From the NCBI GenBank assembly GCA_019348575.1, contig JAHWJE010000003.1, forward strand, positions 10,733-18,384: a DNA stretch of 7,652 nt. The letters are read 5' to 3'. The DNA is from Actinomycetota bacterium (GTDB lineage: Bacteria; Actinomycetota; Thermoleophilia; Solirubrobacterales; Solirubrobacteraceae). Positions 5,951 to 7,652 of the stretch are shown here, in pieces. How positions within the stretch are numbered: position 1 is the first letter of the stretch; each line of letters begins with the position of its first letter. The notes below the pieces were generated by a model that was not told the origin of the DNA, ran no database searches, and worked only from the letters and a program-made list of their open reading frames with translations. A program made the position numbers and the translations under genes.

Positions 5951-6604
5951 TCAGGACAGCAGGTGCTCGAGCCCGACCAGCGGGGACTGCTCGATCTCCC
6001 CCACGCGGCGCACCGCGATCAGCACCCCTGGCATGAACGACTCGCGCGCGTAGGAGTCCTGGCGGATCGTCAGCGACTGGCCGACGTCGCCGAAGATCAC
6101 CTCCTGGTGCGCGACCAGCCCGGGCAGGCGAACGGAGTGGATCGGCACGTCGCCGCCCATCAGCTGCGCCGTCCGCGCCGCCGTTCCCGACGGCGCGTCG
6201 AGCTTGGCGTCGTGATGCAGCTCGACGATCTCGGCCTTCGCCATGTGCTTCGACGCCTCGGCGGCGAAGCGCATCATCAGCACGGCGCTGATCGCGAAGT
6301 TCGGCGCGACGAAGACGTTGGCCTCGGACCGCGCGGCGGCGTCGCGCAACGCGTCCACGTCGAAGCCCGTCGTCCCGATCACGACGTGCACGCCGGCCTC
6401 GAGGCACTGCAGCGCGTTGGCGAGCGCGGTGTCCGGGCGCGTGAAGTCGACGACGACGTCGGCGTCCCCGAGCACGTCGGCGAGCGTCGTCCCGAGCGCG
6501 GGATCCGCCCGCCCCGTGAGCTGCATGTCGTCGGCGCCGTCGACGGCGGCGACGACGGCCTGCCCCATCCGGCCCGCCGCACCGGCGACCGCCACCCTGA
6601 TCAC
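5951..6604 (-). CDS. dapB: 4-hydroxy-tetrahydrodipicolinate reductase (compact)
   Basis: Reduces 4-hydroxy-tetrahydrodipicolinate to tetrahydrodipicolinate with NAD(P)H, the step after DapA in the lysine/diaminopimelate pathway. Seen: Rossmann nucleotide motif GAAGRMG at 8-14, VVVDFTRPD (50-58), GTTGF at 77-81, APNFAISAVL (100-109), and the catalytic signature ELHHDAKLDAPSGTA with His130, His131 and Lys134, followed by RLPGLVAHQEVIFG. The protein is 217 aa against about 245-270 usually. Compared from memory with the mycobacterial enzyme, the missing part is a loop of roughly 25-30 residues between PSGTAARTAQLM and VPIHSVR. Everything catalytic is retained, so it should be active. The GTG start overlaps the stop of the upstream peptidase gene by four bases (GTGA), so it is translated by coupling, with no clear Shine-Dalgarno. 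Confidence 0.95.
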   Translation of the reverse strand: MIRVAVAGAAGRMGQAVVAAVDGADDMQLTGRADPALGTTLADVLGDADVVVDFTRPDTALANALQCLEAGVHVVIGTTGFDVDALRDAAARSEANVFVAPNFAISAVLMMRFAAEASKHMAKAEIVELHHDAKLDAPSGTAARTAQLMGGDVPIHSVRLPGLVAHQEVIFGDVGQSLTIRQDSYARESFMPGVLIAVRRVGEIEQSPLVGLEHLLS

Positions 6605-7652
6605 GACGCGACCGCTCGCGCGAGCAGCCCCGGTGCGATCGGCTCGATCGCCGCGCGCACGACGTCCTCGTCGGCGCCGATCGCCGCCACGCTGAGCTTC
6701 TCGGGCGCGAGCAGCTCGCGCACCAGTGCCGCGACGTCGTCGCGCGAGACGGCATCGATGCGCTCGACGATCTCGTCGATCGTCAGCAGCGGGAGGTCGC
6801 TGAGCACCGCCGCGCCGAGCCGGTTCATGCGTGCCGCCGTGGACTCCAGCGACAGCGCGATGCTCCCCTTGACGTTCTCCTTGGAGCGCTCGAGCTCCTC
6901 GGCCGTCACGCCCTCCTCGCGCAGCCGCGCCAGCTCGTCGGCGACGACCTTCAGCGCCGGGGCGACGTTGTCGGGCCTCGTTCCGAGGTACGCGCCGATC
7001 TGCCCGACGCCGGCGAACAGCGCCTGGAAGGAGTACACGTTGTAGGCCAGCCCGCGATGCTCTCTGACCTCCTGGAACAGGCGCGACGACGACGTCGCGC
7101 CGAGGATGTTGTCCAGCACCCGCAGCGCGAAGCGCCGCTCGTCGTCGCGCGCCGGCGCCGGCGCGCCGATCGTCAGGTGGTACTGCTCGGAGTCCTTGCG
7201 CAAGAAGCGCAGGCGCGGCGGCAGCTGGTCGGGCACCGGCGGCACCTTCGGTGCGGCGCTGCGCTGCGGTATGTCGATCGCCCGTGCGAGCTCGACGACG
7301 TTGTCGTGCTCGAGCGAGCCCGCGGCGGCGATCACGATGTCGCGGGGGGCGTAGTGCTCGGCGTGGAAGCGCGCCAGCCCCTCGGCCGACGTCGCGCTGA
7401 TGACGTCCGCGCTGCCGATCACGCCGCGCCCGAGCGGGTGCTCGCCGAAGACCGCCTGGCCGAGCTCGTCGAAGACGCGATCGTGCGGCTCGTCCTCGTA
7501 CATCGCGATCTCCTCGAGGACGATCTCGCGCTCGTTGGCCAGGTCGGCCTCGTCGAGGCGCGGATGCCAGACCATGTCGGCGACGACGTCGAACGCGCGC
7601 GGCAGGTGATCGTCGATCACGCGCGCGTAGACCGACGTGTTCTCCTTGCCGG
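6601..7652 (-). CDS. M16 family zinc metallopeptidase (N-terminus outside window)
   Basis: Pitrilysin/processing-peptidase-like protease of about 420-430 aa in full, of which 349 residues are visible; the frame is open through base 7652. The zinc motif HxxEH lies before the visible part and cannot be checked. Seen: GKENTSVYARVIDDHLPRA at the visible start, then EREIVLEEIAMYEDEPHD, which should hold the third zinc ligand glutamate, then HPLGRGVIG and FHAEHYAPRDIVIAAAG closing the first half. The second half begins near the EQYHLTIGAPA stretch and contains NILGATSSSRLFQEVREHRGLAYNVYS, with the Arg/Tyr pair typical of the C-terminal domain. In actinobacteria this peptidase (pepR in some annotations) sits between pnp and dapB, which matches here: dapB overlaps its stop by four bases. 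Physiological substrates of the bacterial family are poorly known. Confidence 0.93.
   Translation of the reverse strand, partial: GKENTSVYARVIDDHLPRAFDVVADMVWHPRLDEADLANEREIVLEEIAMYEDEPHDRVFDELGQAVFGEHPLGRGVIGSADVISATSAEGLARFHAEHYAPRDIVIAAAGSLEHDNVVELARAIDIPQRSAAPKVPPVPDQLPPRLRFLRKDSEQYHLTIGAPAPARDDERRFALRVLDNILGATSSSRLFQEVREHRGLAYNVYSFQALFAGVGQIGAYLGTRPDNVAPALKVVADELARLREEGVTAEELERSKENVKGSIALSLESTAARMNRLGAAVLSDLPLLTIDEIVERIDAVSRDDVAALVRELLAPEKLSVAAIGADEDVVRAAIEPIAPGLLARAVAS

Overview
This is a very GC-rich, densely coded bacterial window. GTG/TTG starts are common, several genes lack Shine-Dalgarno sequences, and the gene content fits a high-GC actinobacterium. A Thermoleophilia/Solirubrobacterales-like lineage is my best guess, inferred from overall protein character rather than from any search. 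No RNA genes, insertion sequences, CRISPR arrays or tandem repeats were seen, and no gene-free stretch exceeds about 60 bases.

Layout: most of the window is a minus-strand set read from right to left. It runs: an M16 zinc peptidase (N-terminus outside the window), dapB (overlapping it by 4 bases), a 132-aa unknown protein, then after an interruption a MarR-family regulator, dapA, and RNase J (overlapping dapA, C-terminus outside the window). The order pnp - M16 peptidase - dapB - thyX - dapA - rnj is a known actinobacterial arrangement (for example in Streptomyces and mycobacteria), so pnp is expected just right of the window and ftsK-like genes may lie to the left. No thyX is present here. 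In its place, between dapB and dapA, are the 132-aa gene, marR, and two plus-strand genes: a RecD2-type SF1B helicase and a 102-aa coiled-coil protein of unknown role.

How the genes relate: DapA and DapB catalyse the first two committed steps of diaminopimelate/lysine synthesis. RNase J matures and degrades RNA together with the PNPase expected next door. RecD2 is a 5'-3' DNA helicase acting in genome maintenance. MarR is divergent from recD2 across a 60-bp gap holding a 21-bp imperfect palindrome. That palindrome covers the marR -10 box and the first base of its GTG start, so autoregulation is likely and co-control of recD2 possible.

The most distinctive regulatory signal is that all four genes that begin a transcription unit here (marR, recD2, the coiled-coil gene and dapA) have a plausible -10 box only 6-8 bases before the start codon and no Shine-Dalgarno, predicting leaderless mRNAs. 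Genes inside operons (rnj, dapB) instead overlap the preceding stop codon. I saw no clearly new multi-gene system. The best candidates for unexplored biology are the recD2-linked coiled-coil protein and the small gene after dapB.
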